DNA from: Jatrophihabitans cynanchi
Lineage (GTDB): Bacteria > Actinomycetota > Actinomycetes > Mycobacteriales > Jatrophihabitantaceae
Reading direction: 5' to 3'
DNA: 64,000 nucleotides
Assembly (NCBI RefSeq): GCF_027247405.1
Contig: NZ_CP097463.1
Coordinates: 3,286,001-3,350,000 of the forward strand
Every line of letters starts with the position of its first letter. Position 1 is the stretch's first letter. Of the stretch, positions 45,464 through 53,433 are shown piece by piece. The position numbers and the translations under genes are program-made. The notes below the pieces were generated by a model. It saw only the letters and a program-made list of their open reading frames with translations, did not search any database and was not told the DNA's origin.

Positions 45464-46405
45464 TCAGTCGTTGCTGTGCAGGACGTCGTTGAGTTCGACC
45501 GGACCGCCGGAGCGTGGGCGTGCCTCCAGGGCTCCGGTGACGCTGTTGCGCCAGAACTGCAGGCCGGGCTTGCCGGACAGTTCGGCGGCCTTGACGGTGG
45601 ACCCGTCGGGCAGCGTGAGCTTCGAGCCGGCGGTGACGTAGGTGCCGGCCTCGACCACGCAGTCGTCGCCGAGGGAGATGCCGATCCCCGCGTTGGCGCC
45701 GATCAGGCAGCGCCGCCCGACCCGGATCTGCTCCTTGCCGCCGCCGGACAGCGTGCCCATGATCGAGGCTCCGCCGCCGACGTCCGAGCCGTCGTCGACG
45801 ATCACGCCCGCCGAGATGCGACCCTCGACCATCGACGCCCCGAGGGTGCCGGCGTTGTAGTTGACGAAGCCCTCGTGCATCACCACGGTGCCCGGCGCCA
45901 GGTGCGCACCCAGCCGGACCCGGTCGGCGTCGGCGATGCGCACGCCGCTCGGCACGACGTAGTCCACCATGCGGGGGAACTTGTCAACGCCGAAGACGGT
46001 GACGTTCCCCTTGTAGCGCAGGGTGGTTCGGACCTCCTCGAACCCTTCGACCGCGCATGGGCCGGCGCTGGTCCACACGACGTTGGACAGCACGCCGAAG
46101 ATGCCGTCGAGGTTGCAGCCGCGCGGCTGGACGAGCCGGTGCGAGAGCAGATGCAGGCGCAGGTAGGCGTCAGGGACGTTCGCGGGCGGGGCGTCCAGGT
46201 CGATCTCGCAGAGCACGACGTCGACCTGCACGCCGCGATCACCCGCGGTGCCGTGCGTGCCGGTCAGCGCGGTCAGCGTGGGCGCCGGAGCAGCGGTCGC
46301 CGGAGCCGGGCCGAGCGACGGCTCCGGGAACCAGGTGTCGAGCACGGTGCCGCCGGCGTCGGTCGTCGACAACCCGTAGCCCCACGCCGTTCGAGAGGAA
46401 CTCAC
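45464..46405 (-). CDS. dapD: 2,3,4,5-tetrahydropyridine-2,6-dicarboxylate N-succinyltransferase
   Basis: 313 residues, the actinobacterial DapD form. A left-handed beta-helix is visible in [40 protein letters not shown] and [20 protein letters not shown]. The enzyme succinylates tetrahydrodipicolinate in the succinylase branch of the diaminopimelate/lysine pathway, which supplies peptidoglycan cross-links. Divergent from dapE with a 40-base gap, as in M. tuberculosis (Rv1201c/Rv1202). Confidence 0.95.
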   Translation of the reverse strand: MSSSRTAWGYGLSTTDAGGTVLDTWFPEPSLGPAPATAAPAPTLTALTGTHGTAGDRGVQVDVVLCEIDLDAPPANVPDAYLRLHLLSHRLVQPRGCNLDGIFGVLSNVVWTSAGPCAVEGFEEVRTTLRYKGNVTVFGVDKFPRMVDYVVPSGVRIADADRVRLGAHLAPGTVVMHEGFVNYNAGTLGASMVEGRISAGVIVDDGSDVGGGASIMGTLSGGGKEQIRVGRRCLIGANAGIGISLGDDCVVEAGTYVTAGSKLTLPDGSTVKAAELSGKPGLQFWRNSVTGALEARPRSGGPVELNDVLHSND

Positions 46406-46445
46406 CCCGCCACAGTAACCAGCGCCGGTGACGTAGCCTCACAGC

Positions 46446-47516
46446 GTGCTGGATCTGGGTGTGGACGCCGGCCGATTGACGGCGGCCCTGGTGGACATCG
46501 AGTCGGTGTCGGGCAACGAGGCGGCGCTGGCCGACCAGGTGGAGACGGCGCTGCGCGGCTGCCCGGGGCTGAGCGTGGAACGCGACGGCAACGTCGTGCT
46601 GGCGCGCACCGACGGCGGGCGGACGCAACGCGTCGTGCTGGCCGGGCACCTGGACACCGTCCCGATCGCGGGCAACGTGCCGTCCCGGGTCGAGGGCGAC
46701 CTGCTGCACGGGTGCGGCGCGACCGACATGAAATCCGGCCTCGCGGTGATGCTGCGGGTCGCGCACCTGGTCGGGACGGGGGAGCTGCGTCCTGGTGTCG
46801 AGCTGACCTGGGTCTGCTACGACTGCGAGGAGGTCGAGGCCGCTCGCAACGGGCTCGGCCGGCTCGCCCGCGACCGTCCGGACGTCCTCGCCGGCGATCT
46901 CGCGATCCTGCTCGAGCCGACCGACGGCGGCATCGAGGGTGGTTGCCAGGGGACGCTGCGCGCGGTCGTGCGCACCCGCGGTGTGCGGGCCCACAGTGCC
47001 CGCTCGTGGCTCGGCGAGAACGCGATCCACGCGGCGGCTCCGATCCTGGCGAGGCTGGCCGAATACCGCGCCCGCGAGGTCGACGTCGAGGGGCTGCGCT
47101 ACCGCGAGGGGCTCAACGCGGTGGCGATCAGCGGCGGAGTGGCCGGCAACGTGATCCCGGACGAGTGCACGGTCACCGTCAACTACCGGTTCGCGCCGGA
47201 CCGCTCGGCGGAACAGGCCGAACAGCATGTGCGCGAGGTGTTCGTCGGCTTCGAACTGGATGTGACCGACCTCGCGCCGGCGGCGCGCCCCGGACTGGAT
47301 TCGTTGCTGCCGAAGGCGATCGTGGCAGCAGTCGGGCGCGAGCCGCGGGCCAAGCTCGGCTGGACGGACGTCGCACGGTTCGGCGAACTGGGCATCCCGG
47401 CCGTCAACTTCGGCCCGGGTGACTCGAACCTGGCGCACAAGCCCGAGGAGCACGTGTCACTGGCGCAGGTCCGCTCGGTCGAGGGCGCACTCGTCCGCTT
47501 CCTCGCCCGCGACTGA
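46446..47516 (+). CDS. dapE: Succinyl-diaminopimelate desuccinylase
   Basis: 356 residues, M20 metallopeptidase. Metal ligands are in VVLAGHLDTVPIAGN (H-x-D), GATDMKSGLAVML, CYDCEEVEAARNGLG (the E-E pair) and EPTDGG. DapE hydrolyses N-succinyl-LL-diaminopimelate to LL-DAP and succinate. GTG start. The adjacent divergent dapD supplies the preceding succinylated substrate after transamination. Confidence 0.93.
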   Translation: MLDLGVDAGRLTAALVDIESVSGNEAALADQVETALRGCPGLSVERDGNVVLARTDGGRTQRVVLAGHLDTVPIAGNVPSRVEGDLLHGCGATDMKSGLAVMLRVAHLVGTGELRPGVELTWVCYDCEEVEAARNGLGRLARDRPDVLAGDLAILLEPTDGGIEGGCQGTLRAVVRTRGVRAHSARSWLGENAIHAAAPILARLAEYRAREVDVEGLRYREGLNAVAISGGVAGNVIPDECTVTVNYRFAPDRSAEQAEQHVREVFVGFELDVTDLAPAARPGLDSLLPKAIVAAVGREPRAKLGWTDVARFGELGIPAVNFGPGDSNLAHKPEEHVSLAQVRSVEGALVRFLARD

Positions 47517-47570
47517 CCGCGGTGCACCGCACGCGGCGCCGGCGCGGGTGCGAGCGATAACGTTCAGCGC

Positions 47571-48380
47571 ATGTCTTCGGCGCACGACTCCCGCGAGCAC
47601 CAGCGTGGCCCGGTGCTGTACCGCCGCAGCCAGGTGAAGGAGGGAAGCACCACCGACCAGCGGCTGCTCGACTCCCGCGGCCCGACGGAGTGGCTGCACA
47701 CCGACCCGTGGCGGGTGCTGCGGATCCAGAGCGAGTTCGTCGAGGGCTTCGGGCTGCTCGCGGAGCTGCCGGCAGCGGTGTCGGTGTTCGGCTCCGCACG
47801 CACCAGGCCGGGCAGTCCGGAGTACGACGCGGGCATCGCGCTGGGCGCCGCGCTCGCGCACGCCGGCTACGCCGTGATCACCGGCGGCGGCCCGGGCACG
47901 ATGGAGGCGGTGAATCGCGGCGCGTCCGAGGCGGGCGGGGTGTCGGTCGGGCTGGGCATCGAGCTGCCGTTCGAGCAGAAGCTCAACGACTGGGTGGACG
48001 TCGGCGTCAACTTCCGGTACTTCTTCGCGCGCAAGACGATGTTCGTCAAGTACGCGCAGGCGTTCGTGATCATGCCGGGTGGCTTCGGCACGCTGGACGA
48101 GACGTTCGAGGCGTTGACGCTCGTGCAGACGCGCAAGGTGACCCGGTTCCCGGTGATCCTCTACGGCACCGAGTACTGGGGCGGGCTGATCGACTGGCTC
48201 CGCGGGCCGGTCCAGGCCGGCGGGAAGGTCCGGTCCACCGACCTGGACCTGATCTACGTGAGCGACGACGTGGACCAGATCGTCGCGCGCATCGTCGAGG
48301 CCGCGCAGGAGCGGTCCGCGCAGCAGGCAGCCGAGGAGCGAGCGGTCGCCGCGGTGGCCAGAACGAACGACGTCCGATAG
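47571..48380 (+). CDS. LOG family protein, first copy (TIGR00730)
   Basis: 269 residues. The Rossmann-like fold carries VSVFGSARTRPGSPEYD, VITGGGPGTMEAVNRGA and the LOG signature FVIMPGGFGTLDETFEAL. LOG enzymes remove ribose-5-phosphate from nucleoside monophosphates, releasing free bases such as cytokinins. Its long N-terminus (~55 residues, GPVLYRRSQVKEGSTTDQRLLD) is the type seen in the longer actinobacterial subgroup. One base overlaps the second LOG gene, so they are co-translated. Confidence 0.9.
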   Translation: MSSAHDSREHQRGPVLYRRSQVKEGSTTDQRLLDSRGPTEWLHTDPWRVLRIQSEFVEGFGLLAELPAAVSVFGSARTRPGSPEYDAGIALGAALAHAGYAVITGGGPGTMEAVNRGASEAGGVSVGLGIELPFEQKLNDWVDVGVNFRYFFARKTMFVKYAQAFVIMPGGFGTLDETFEALTLVQTRKVTRFPVILYGTEYWGGLIDWLRGPVQAGGKVRSTDLDLIYVSDDVDQIVARIVEAAQERSAQQAAEERAVAAVARTNDVR

Positions 48381-48958
48381 TGGCCGCTGTCTGCGTGTAC
48401 TGCGCGTCGTCGCAGGGCATCGATCCCTCCTTCGAGGAACTCGCCTACCAGGTCGGCCGCCGCCTCGCGGCCGACGGGCACTCGCTGGTCTCCGGCGGTG
48501 GCCGGGTCTCGATGATGGGCGCCGTTGCCCGGGGCGCGCGTGACGGCGGCGCGTTCACCCTCGGCGTCATTCCCGCCCACCTCGTCCCGCTCGAGGTCGC
48601 CGACACCGACGCCGCCGAACTCGTGGTCGTGGACACCATGCGCGAGCGCAAAAGGGTGATGGACGAGCGTAGCGATGCGGTGCTCGCCCTGCCAGGCGGT
48701 ATCGGCACGCTCGAGGAGCTGTTCGAGATGTGGACGTCCGCCTCGCTGGGCATACACGCCAAGCCGGTGATCGTGCTCGACGTCGACCGGTTCTACGCAC
48801 CGCTGTGGGAGTGGCTGGATGCGCTGCACGAGCGCGGTTTCGTGCGCCAGTCCGCGTTGGACACCCTGGTGCGCGCGCGGTCGGTGGACGAGGCGTTCGC
48901 GCTGCTCGCCGAACTCAGCCCCGCGGAAGCCCCTGGCCGTGCTCCTGGAACTGCATGA
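48380..48958 (+). CDS. LOG family protein, second copy
   Basis: 192 residues, from a GTG whose first base is the last base of the previous stop codon. VCVYCASSQGIDPSFEELAYQ, SLVSGGGRVSMMGAVARGA, MRERKRVMDERSDAVLALPGG and GIGTLEELFEMWTS show the short, classical LOG form, close to M. tuberculosis Rv1205. The 3' end overlaps the convergent enoyl-CoA hydratase gene by 44 bases, which is unusual in this window and suggests that the C-terminal ~15 residues are dispensable or that one end is recent. Confidence 0.9.
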   Translation: MAAVCVYCASSQGIDPSFEELAYQVGRRLAADGHSLVSGGGRVSMMGAVARGARDGGAFTLGVIPAHLVPLEVADTDAAELVVVDTMRERKRVMDERSDAVLALPGGIGTLEELFEMWTSASLGIHAKPVIVLDVDRFYAPLWEWLDALHERGFVRQSALDTLVRARSVDEAFALLAELSPAEAPGRAPGTA

Positions 48959-49637
48959 GCTGCCGGTTCTCATAGGCGACCCGGGTCGCGGAGCCGTCCA
49001 GCTCGGCGAACATCGCCTTGAGCACGCGGACGCCGCGCGGGTCCTGCCGGGCGATCTGTGCGGCGACGTCCAGGGCCACGGCTTCGGCCTCGGCGGCGGT
49101 GGCCGTCCGGTGCAGCAGTCCGAGATCGCGCGCCTCGTCCATGCCGATCGTGCGACCGGTGAACACCAGATCCTTCGCGCGGGCCAGGCCGATCAGCGGT
49201 GCGAGACGGGCCGGCCCCACCGGCACGCCGAGCCGTGCTCCCGCCCAGGCCAGCTTGAGGTTGTCGCCGCCGACGCGCAGGTCGGCCCCGGCGGCGATCT
49301 CGGCGCCTGCGCCGACGCAGTTGCCGACGCACACCGCCACCGTCGGCACCGGGAACGACTCGATCGCCGCGTACATCCGCGTGTAGGCGGCCATCCGGGC
49401 GATGCCGCCGTCGTGGTCCAGGCTCTCGCCGATGTCGGCCCCGGCGCACAGCGCGCGCGGGTCGGTGCTGGAGATGACCAGCGCGCGCAGTTCGGGGTCG
49501 CCGGCGAGCTCGTCCAGGCTGTCCGCGAACAGTTCGGTGGTCGCGGTGTCGAGAGCGTTGCGCTTGTCCGGCCGGTTGAGCCTGAGCACGGCGATGCCGG
49601 GTGCGACGCGCTGGTGCAGCACGGTGGGTTGTGGCAT
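48915..49637 (-). CDS. Enoyl-CoA hydratase/isomerase family protein
   Basis: 240 residues, crotonase fold. The oxyanion-hole sequences are SSTDPRALCAGADIGE and VCVGNCVGAGAEIAAGADLRV. It lacks the Glu-Glu pair spacing needed for a confident hydratase call. Possible activities include hydration, isomerisation or acyl-CoA hydrolysis. Convergent and overlapping with the second LOG gene by 44 bases. The 139 bases beyond its start, up to the DivIVA-like gene, contain no gene. Confidence 0.85.
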   Translation of the reverse strand: MPQPTVLHQRVAPGIAVLRLNRPDKRNALDTATTELFADSLDELAGDPELRALVISSTDPRALCAGADIGESLDHDGGIARMAAYTRMYAAIESFPVPTVAVCVGNCVGAGAEIAAGADLRVGGDNLKLAWAGARLGVPVGPARLAPLIGLARAKDLVFTGRTIGMDEARDLGLLHRTATAAEAEAVALDVAAQIARQDPRGVRVLKAMFAELDGSATRVAYENRQLMQFQEHGQGLPRG

Positions 49638-49776
49638 CCGGGTAGTCCATCACGGTGCCGGTGGCGTTGTCCCGGCACTGTGAGCAAGGCCGGCTGAACG
49701 TCGCCGAAGCGGCGCGTTCCTGTGCGGCGGCTAGACAGTTCGGCGGGTCGACGGTGCGGCATGACACGATCGAGGC

Positions 49777-50268
49777 GTGCTGACTCTGGCGGGGTACGGG
49801 CTGCTGGCCATCGTGATCATGGTCGTGCTGTACGTCGTCGCGGCCAAGGTGCTGCCCGCCGGAGAACAGATCGCGCCCGCGGTCCGTGACGACGCGCCGT
49901 GGGCGTTGCCGGCCACCCGCGAGCTGACCGCTTCCGACGTCGCCGAGGTGCGGCTGCCCGTCGCGCTGCGCGGCTACCGCTTCGCCGAGACCGACCTGCT
50001 GCTCGACCGGCTCGGCGATGAGCTTCGCGCGCGTGACGCCGAGATCGCCCGGTTGCGCGCTGAGCTGGCCGGCCCGGCACCGTCCGCCGCGCTGCAGCCG
50101 CAGCCGCAGCCGCAGGGTGTCAACCCGTACAGCGAGCAGTCGTACGCGGCCGAGAGCGAACCGGGCGAGAGCGAACCGGGCGAGAGCGAACCGGCCGGGG
50201 ACGGATCGTCCGACCTCGAACGCGAGGCGCCACGAGAGGCCGTCGATGCCGAACCCGACGAACGTTGA
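49777..50268 (+). CDS. DivIVA-domain membrane protein (Rv1209-like)
   Basis: 163 residues. An N-terminal helix (LLAIVIMVVLYVVAAKVL) is followed by LTASDVAEVRLPVALRGYRFAETDLLLDRLGDELRARDAEIARLR, the short DivIVA-type motif followed by a coiled coil. The C-terminal third is disordered, with QP repeats and three copies of GESEP. Position before tag matches Rv1209-Rv1210 in M. tuberculosis. DivIVA-type proteins act at poles or septa. The gene overlaps tag by 23 bases. Confidence 0.82.
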   Translation: MLTLAGYGLLAIVIMVVLYVVAAKVLPAGEQIAPAVRDDAPWALPATRELTASDVAEVRLPVALRGYRFAETDLLLDRLGDELRARDAEIARLRAELAGPAPSAALQPQPQPQGVNPYSEQSYAAESEPGESEPGESEPAGDGSSDLEREAPREAVDAEPDER

Positions 50269-50815
50269 CGAGCGGCCCCGCTGCGGCTGGGCGACCGCGG
50301 CGCCGGAGTACGTCGACTACCACGACACCGAATGGGGGACGCCGCTGCACGGCGAGGCTCCGCTGTTCGAGCGCCTTTCGCTGGAGGCGTTCCAGTCCGG
50401 GCTGTCCTGGCTGATCATCTTGCGCAAGCGGCCGGCGTTCCGCACGGCGTTCGCGGACTTCGACGTGGACACCGTGGCCGGCTTCGACGACGGCGACGTC
50501 GCGCGGCTGCTCGGCGATCCGGGCATCGTCCGTAACCGGGCCAAGATCGAGGCAACCATCGCGAACGCGCGCGCGATCCGCGACGCGGTGCCCGAGGGGC
50601 TGGACGAGCTGTTGTGGTCCTTTGCCCCCGTCCCGCCCGCCGCCCGTCCCGCGTCGCTGACCGACGTCCCGGCCACGTCGACGGCCTCGGTCGCGATGGC
50701 CAAGGAGCTCAAACGGCGCGGCTTGAAGTTCGTCGGACCGACCACGGCGTACGCGCTGATGCAGGCGACCGGGATGGTCGACGACCACGTCGCGACCTGC
50801 TGGCGCGCGAGTTGA
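50246..50815 (+). CDS. tag: DNA-3-methyladenine glycosylase I
   Basis: 189 residues. Zinc-site and family motifs: RCGWATAAPEYVDYHDTEWGTP, FERLSLEAFQSGLSWLIILRKR, and the C-terminal FVGPTTAYALMQATGMVDDH. Tag removes 3-methyladenine from alkylated DNA. The ATG at 50246 lies within the 3' end of the DivIVA-like gene, with GAGAGG upstream. Convergent with the next enoyl-CoA hydratase gene, six bases between stops. Confidence 0.93.
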   Translation: MPNPTNVDERPRCGWATAAPEYVDYHDTEWGTPLHGEAPLFERLSLEAFQSGLSWLIILRKRPAFRTAFADFDVDTVAGFDDGDVARLLGDPGIVRNRAKIEATIANARAIRDAVPEGLDELLWSFAPVPPAARPASLTDVPATSTASVAMAKELKRRGLKFVGPTTAYALMQATGMVDDHVATCWRAS

Positions 50816-50821
50816 GGGCCT

Positions 50822-51610
50822 TCAGCGGCCGGTGAAGACCGGCTTCTGCTTGGCGACGAACGCGGCCGTGGCGTTGCGATGGTCCTCGGTCCGTCCCATC
50901 GCGTTCTGCAGTTCGGCCTCCTTGGCCAGCGATTCGGCGAGCGTCGAGGACGCCGCGAACGCGATGGACTCCTTGATCGCGCCGTAGGCGGCGGTGGGCC
51001 CGGCGGCGAGCCGGGAGGCGAGTTCCTGCGCCGCGGGCAGCACCCGGTCCGGCTCGACGACCGCGTTCACCAGGCCCATCTCCAGCGCCGCCTCGGCCGT
51101 CACCGGCTCGGCCAGCAGCGCGAGCGAGGTCGCGCGCGCCGAACCGATCAGGCGCTGCAGCGTCCACGACACCCCGCTGTCCAGGGTCAGCCCCACATTG
51201 GCGAAGGCGAGCAGGAACCCCGCGGAGGGCGATGCGATGCGGAAGTCGCACGCGAAGGCCAGCCCTGCACCGGCGCCCGCGGCCATCCCGTTCACCGCGG
51301 CGATCACCGGCTTGGGCATGCCCACCAGGTGAGTCACGATCGGGTTGTAGTGCACGGTGACCGTGTCCAGCGGCGCCGGATCACCGGCCTCCAGCAAGGC
51401 GACGTGCTCGCGAAGGTCCTGCCCCACGCAGAACCCACGGCCGTTGCCGGTGAGCACGACCGCACGCACCGACGCGTCGCGGGCGACCTCGTCGACGGCC
51501 GTGCCGAGCGCCTCCTTCAACTCGACCGACAGCGAGTTCATCGACTCCGGGCGGTTCAGCGTCAGCGTCGCGACTCCGTCCGCCCGATCGATCAGCAGCA
51601 CGTCAGACAT
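50822..51610 (-). CDS. Enoyl-CoA hydratase/isomerase (PaaG-like)
   Basis: 262 residues from the ATG at 51610; ten additional upstream codons are open but less likely. Crotonase motifs are GNGRGFCVGQDLREHVALLE and GMAAGAGAGLAFACDFRIAS, then FANVGLTLDSGVSWTLQRLIG. The acidic residue in the D-S-G region is that of 1,2-epoxyphenylacetyl-CoA isomerase/PaaG-type proteins, yet other hydratases share it. No phenylacetate genes are nearby. Divergent from the DUF3117 gene. Confidence 0.85.
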   Translation of the reverse strand: MSDVLLIDRADGVATLTLNRPESMNSLSVELKEALGTAVDEVARDASVRAVVLTGNGRGFCVGQDLREHVALLEAGDPAPLDTVTVHYNPIVTHLVGMPKPVIAAVNGMAAGAGAGLAFACDFRIASPSAGFLLAFANVGLTLDSGVSWTLQRLIGSARATSLALLAEPVTAEAALEMGLVNAVVEPDRVLPAAQELASRLAAGPTAAYGAIKESIAFAASSTLAESLAKEAELQNAMGRTEDHRNATAAFVAKQKPVFTGR

Positions 51611-51773
51611 CCGTATGTCCCTTTCGGTGGGCATTGCCACGGACCCTAGCGCGGACCCGGGGTTGGGAGAGCGGGTGCCGATGCGGGAGAATGGTCACAA
51701 CGACGGGACGGCAGTTCTCCGCCGCACCGGGTTGTCGACACGTGAGCGCGCGTCGCTCATCGAGGAGGTACGC

Positions 51774-51941
51774 ATGGCGGCCATGAAGCCGCGGACGGGC
51801 GACGGTCCGCTCGAGGTCACCAAGGAGGGGCGCGGCATCGTGATGCGCGTCCCGCTCGAAGGAGGTGGACGGCTCGTCGTCGAGATGTCCGCGGACGAGG
51901 CGAGCGCTCTCGGCGACGCCCTCAAGTCGGTCGTCAGCTGA
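51774..51941 (+). CDS. DUF3117 protein (Rv1211-like), 55 residues
   Basis: Starts at an ATG with GAGGAGG six bases upstream. The sequence MKPRTGDGPLEVTKEGRG, then RVPLEGGGRLVVEMSADEA, is the near-invariant DUF3117 of actinobacteria. Its place between tag and the glycogen genes matches Rv1210-Rv1213 in M. tuberculosis. Function unknown. A strong terminator follows immediately. Confidence 0.92.
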   Translation: MAAMKPRTGDGPLEVTKEGRGIVMRVPLEGGGRLVVEMSADEASALGDALKSVVS

Positions 51942-51949
51942 TACCAGAA

Positions 51950-51990
51950 CCTCCGGCCCCGGTTCCCGATGTGGGAGCCGGGGCCGGAGG
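51950..51990 (+). terminator. Strong hairpin terminator after the DUF3117 gene
   Basis: CCTCCGGCCCCGG at 51950-51962 pairs perfectly with CCGGGGCCGGAGG at 51978-51990. An inner CCC/GGG pair closes a 5-base loop, so the stem is about 18 pairs with one wobble. It starts eight bases after the stop codon. Confidence 0.85.
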
Positions 51991-52019
51991 CGTTTGCGGG
52001 CTGCGGAAGGATCAGGACC

Positions 52020-53255
52020 ATGCTCGACGTCCGCCTCGCTGCACCCGCGCCCGGCGCGCCACCGGCTCCCCGGGCGCGCAGCACCGACGAAGTGCGCCGC
52101 CGGGCCGGCGAACTGGCCCGCGGCCTCGGCAGCGAGCAGACCGTGCTGGACGCGACCGGGCTGGCCGGTGAGCGGCTGAGCGCCCTCGCCGAGGGACTCG
52201 TCCTGGGCGCGTACCGGATCGCGGACGCGCCACGGCGGCTCGTCGAGCTGGCCGGCGCCGATGACGCCGCCGCGCTCGCCCGGGGCCTGCGCGCGGCCGC
52301 CGCGACCGTGTGGGCGCGGGACCTGGCGAACACGCCCGCGTCGACCAAGACGCCGGCCTGGCTCGCCGCGCAGGCGGCGCGCGAACTCGGCACGGTCGGC
52401 GTCGAGGTGCTGACCCGGGACGAGCAGTGGCTGGCCGAACAGGGCTTCGGCGGCGTCCTCGCGGTCGGGGCCGGATCGGCGTCCGCGCCGCGGCTGATCG
52501 AGGCGTCGTGGCGGCCACGGCGCGCGAAGCCGGGTGTGCATGCCGTCCTCGTCGGCAAGGGGATCACGTTCGACACCGGCGGCATCAACCTCAAGCCGGG
52601 CGACTCGATGCGGATGATGCACACCGACATGGCCGGTGGCGCCGCGGTGCTGGCCGCGCTGCGGCTGGTCGCGCAGGACGAGGTGCCGGTGCGGGTCACC
52701 GCGCTCGTGCCCGCCGCCGAGAACTCCTTCTCCGGCACGGCGATGCGGCCCAGCGACGTGCTGCGGCACTACGGCGGCCGTACCAGCGAGGTGGGCAACA
52801 CCGACGCCGAAGGCCGCCTCGTCCTCGCCGACGCGCTGGCCTACGCGGCCGCGCGGCTTCGGCCCACCGCGCTGGTGGACATCGCGACGCTGACCGGCGC
52901 CATGAAGATCGCGCTGGGGCTGCGCACCGGTGGCCTGTTCGCGACCGACGACCGGCTGGCCACCGCACTGACCCGTGCCGGCGCTGCCGTCGGCGAACCG
53001 CTGTGGCGGATGCCGCTGCAGGCCGAGTACGCGGGCCTGCTGCGCTCGGACGTCGCCGATGCGAACAACGCGCCGGGCAATCCGGGGGCGATCACGGCCG
53101 CGCTGTTCCTGCAGCCGTTCACGCGCGGCCTGCCGTGGGCGCACCTGGACGTCGCCGGACCCGCGCGGGCACCGAAGGACGACGGGCTGTTGACCAAGGG
53201 GGCGACCGGCTTCGGCGCGCGGCTGCTGGCCCGCTGGGTCGCCTCCCTCGGCTGA
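52020..53255 (+). CDS. Leucyl aminopeptidase family protein (M17)
   Basis: 411 residues. The M17 metal and catalytic sequences are VGKGITFDTGGINLKPG, MHTDMAGGAAVLAALRL and the signature NTDAEGRLVLADALAYA. This cytosolic di-zinc aminopeptidase removes N-terminal residues in peptide turnover. The ATG at 52020 has AAGGATCAGGA just upstream; an in-frame ATG at 51969 lies inside the terminator and is rejected. The N-terminal domain is short compared with PepA. Confidence 0.92.
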   Translation: MLDVRLAAPAPGAPPAPRARSTDEVRRRAGELARGLGSEQTVLDATGLAGERLSALAEGLVLGAYRIADAPRRLVELAGADDAAALARGLRAAAATVWARDLANTPASTKTPAWLAAQAARELGTVGVEVLTRDEQWLAEQGFGGVLAVGAGSASAPRLIEASWRPRRAKPGVHAVLVGKGITFDTGGINLKPGDSMRMMHTDMAGGAAVLAALRLVAQDEVPVRVTALVPAAENSFSGTAMRPSDVLRHYGGRTSEVGNTDAEGRLVLADALAYAAARLRPTALVDIATLTGAMKIALGLRTGGLFATDDRLATALTRAGAAVGEPLWRMPLQAEYAGLLRSDVADANNAPGNPGAITAALFLQPFTRGLPWAHLDVAGPARAPKDDGLLTKGATGFGARLLARWVASLG

Positions 53256-53263
53256 GCTCGTCC

Positions 53264-53386
53264 CGCTTCCCCCACCGGCCGACGAGATTGCTGCGGCTTC
53301 CCCCACCGGCCGACGAGATCCGCGGCCTGGATCTGGGAACTGGATGGGGGGAGCGCAAGAAATTTGGGCAGACGGTGGGGGAAGCG
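53264..53386. repeat. Direct and inverted repeats at the aminopeptidase/glgA junction
   Basis: A 24-base segment beginning GCTTCCCCCACCGGCC occurs at 53265-53288 and again at 53296-53319. The 13-base arm CGCTTCCCCCACC (53264-53276) has its exact complement GGTGGGGGAAGCG at 53374-53386. A partial copy (GGGGGGAGCG) lies near 53346. The region lies between convergent genes, as does the one after typA, and may serve as a bidirectional terminator or a small dispersed repeat. Confidence 0.75.
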
Positions 53387-53433
53387 CAAGCCGCCGGACC
53401 GCGCTGCAGGGCGACACGCCGCAGAACCGCCTG

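Noticed and set aside
44023-45492. A 489-codon open frame on the plus strand through the repeats
   Set aside because: It runs over GC repeats and antisense to the transglycosylase-like gene, with Arg-rich repetitive translation and no motif.
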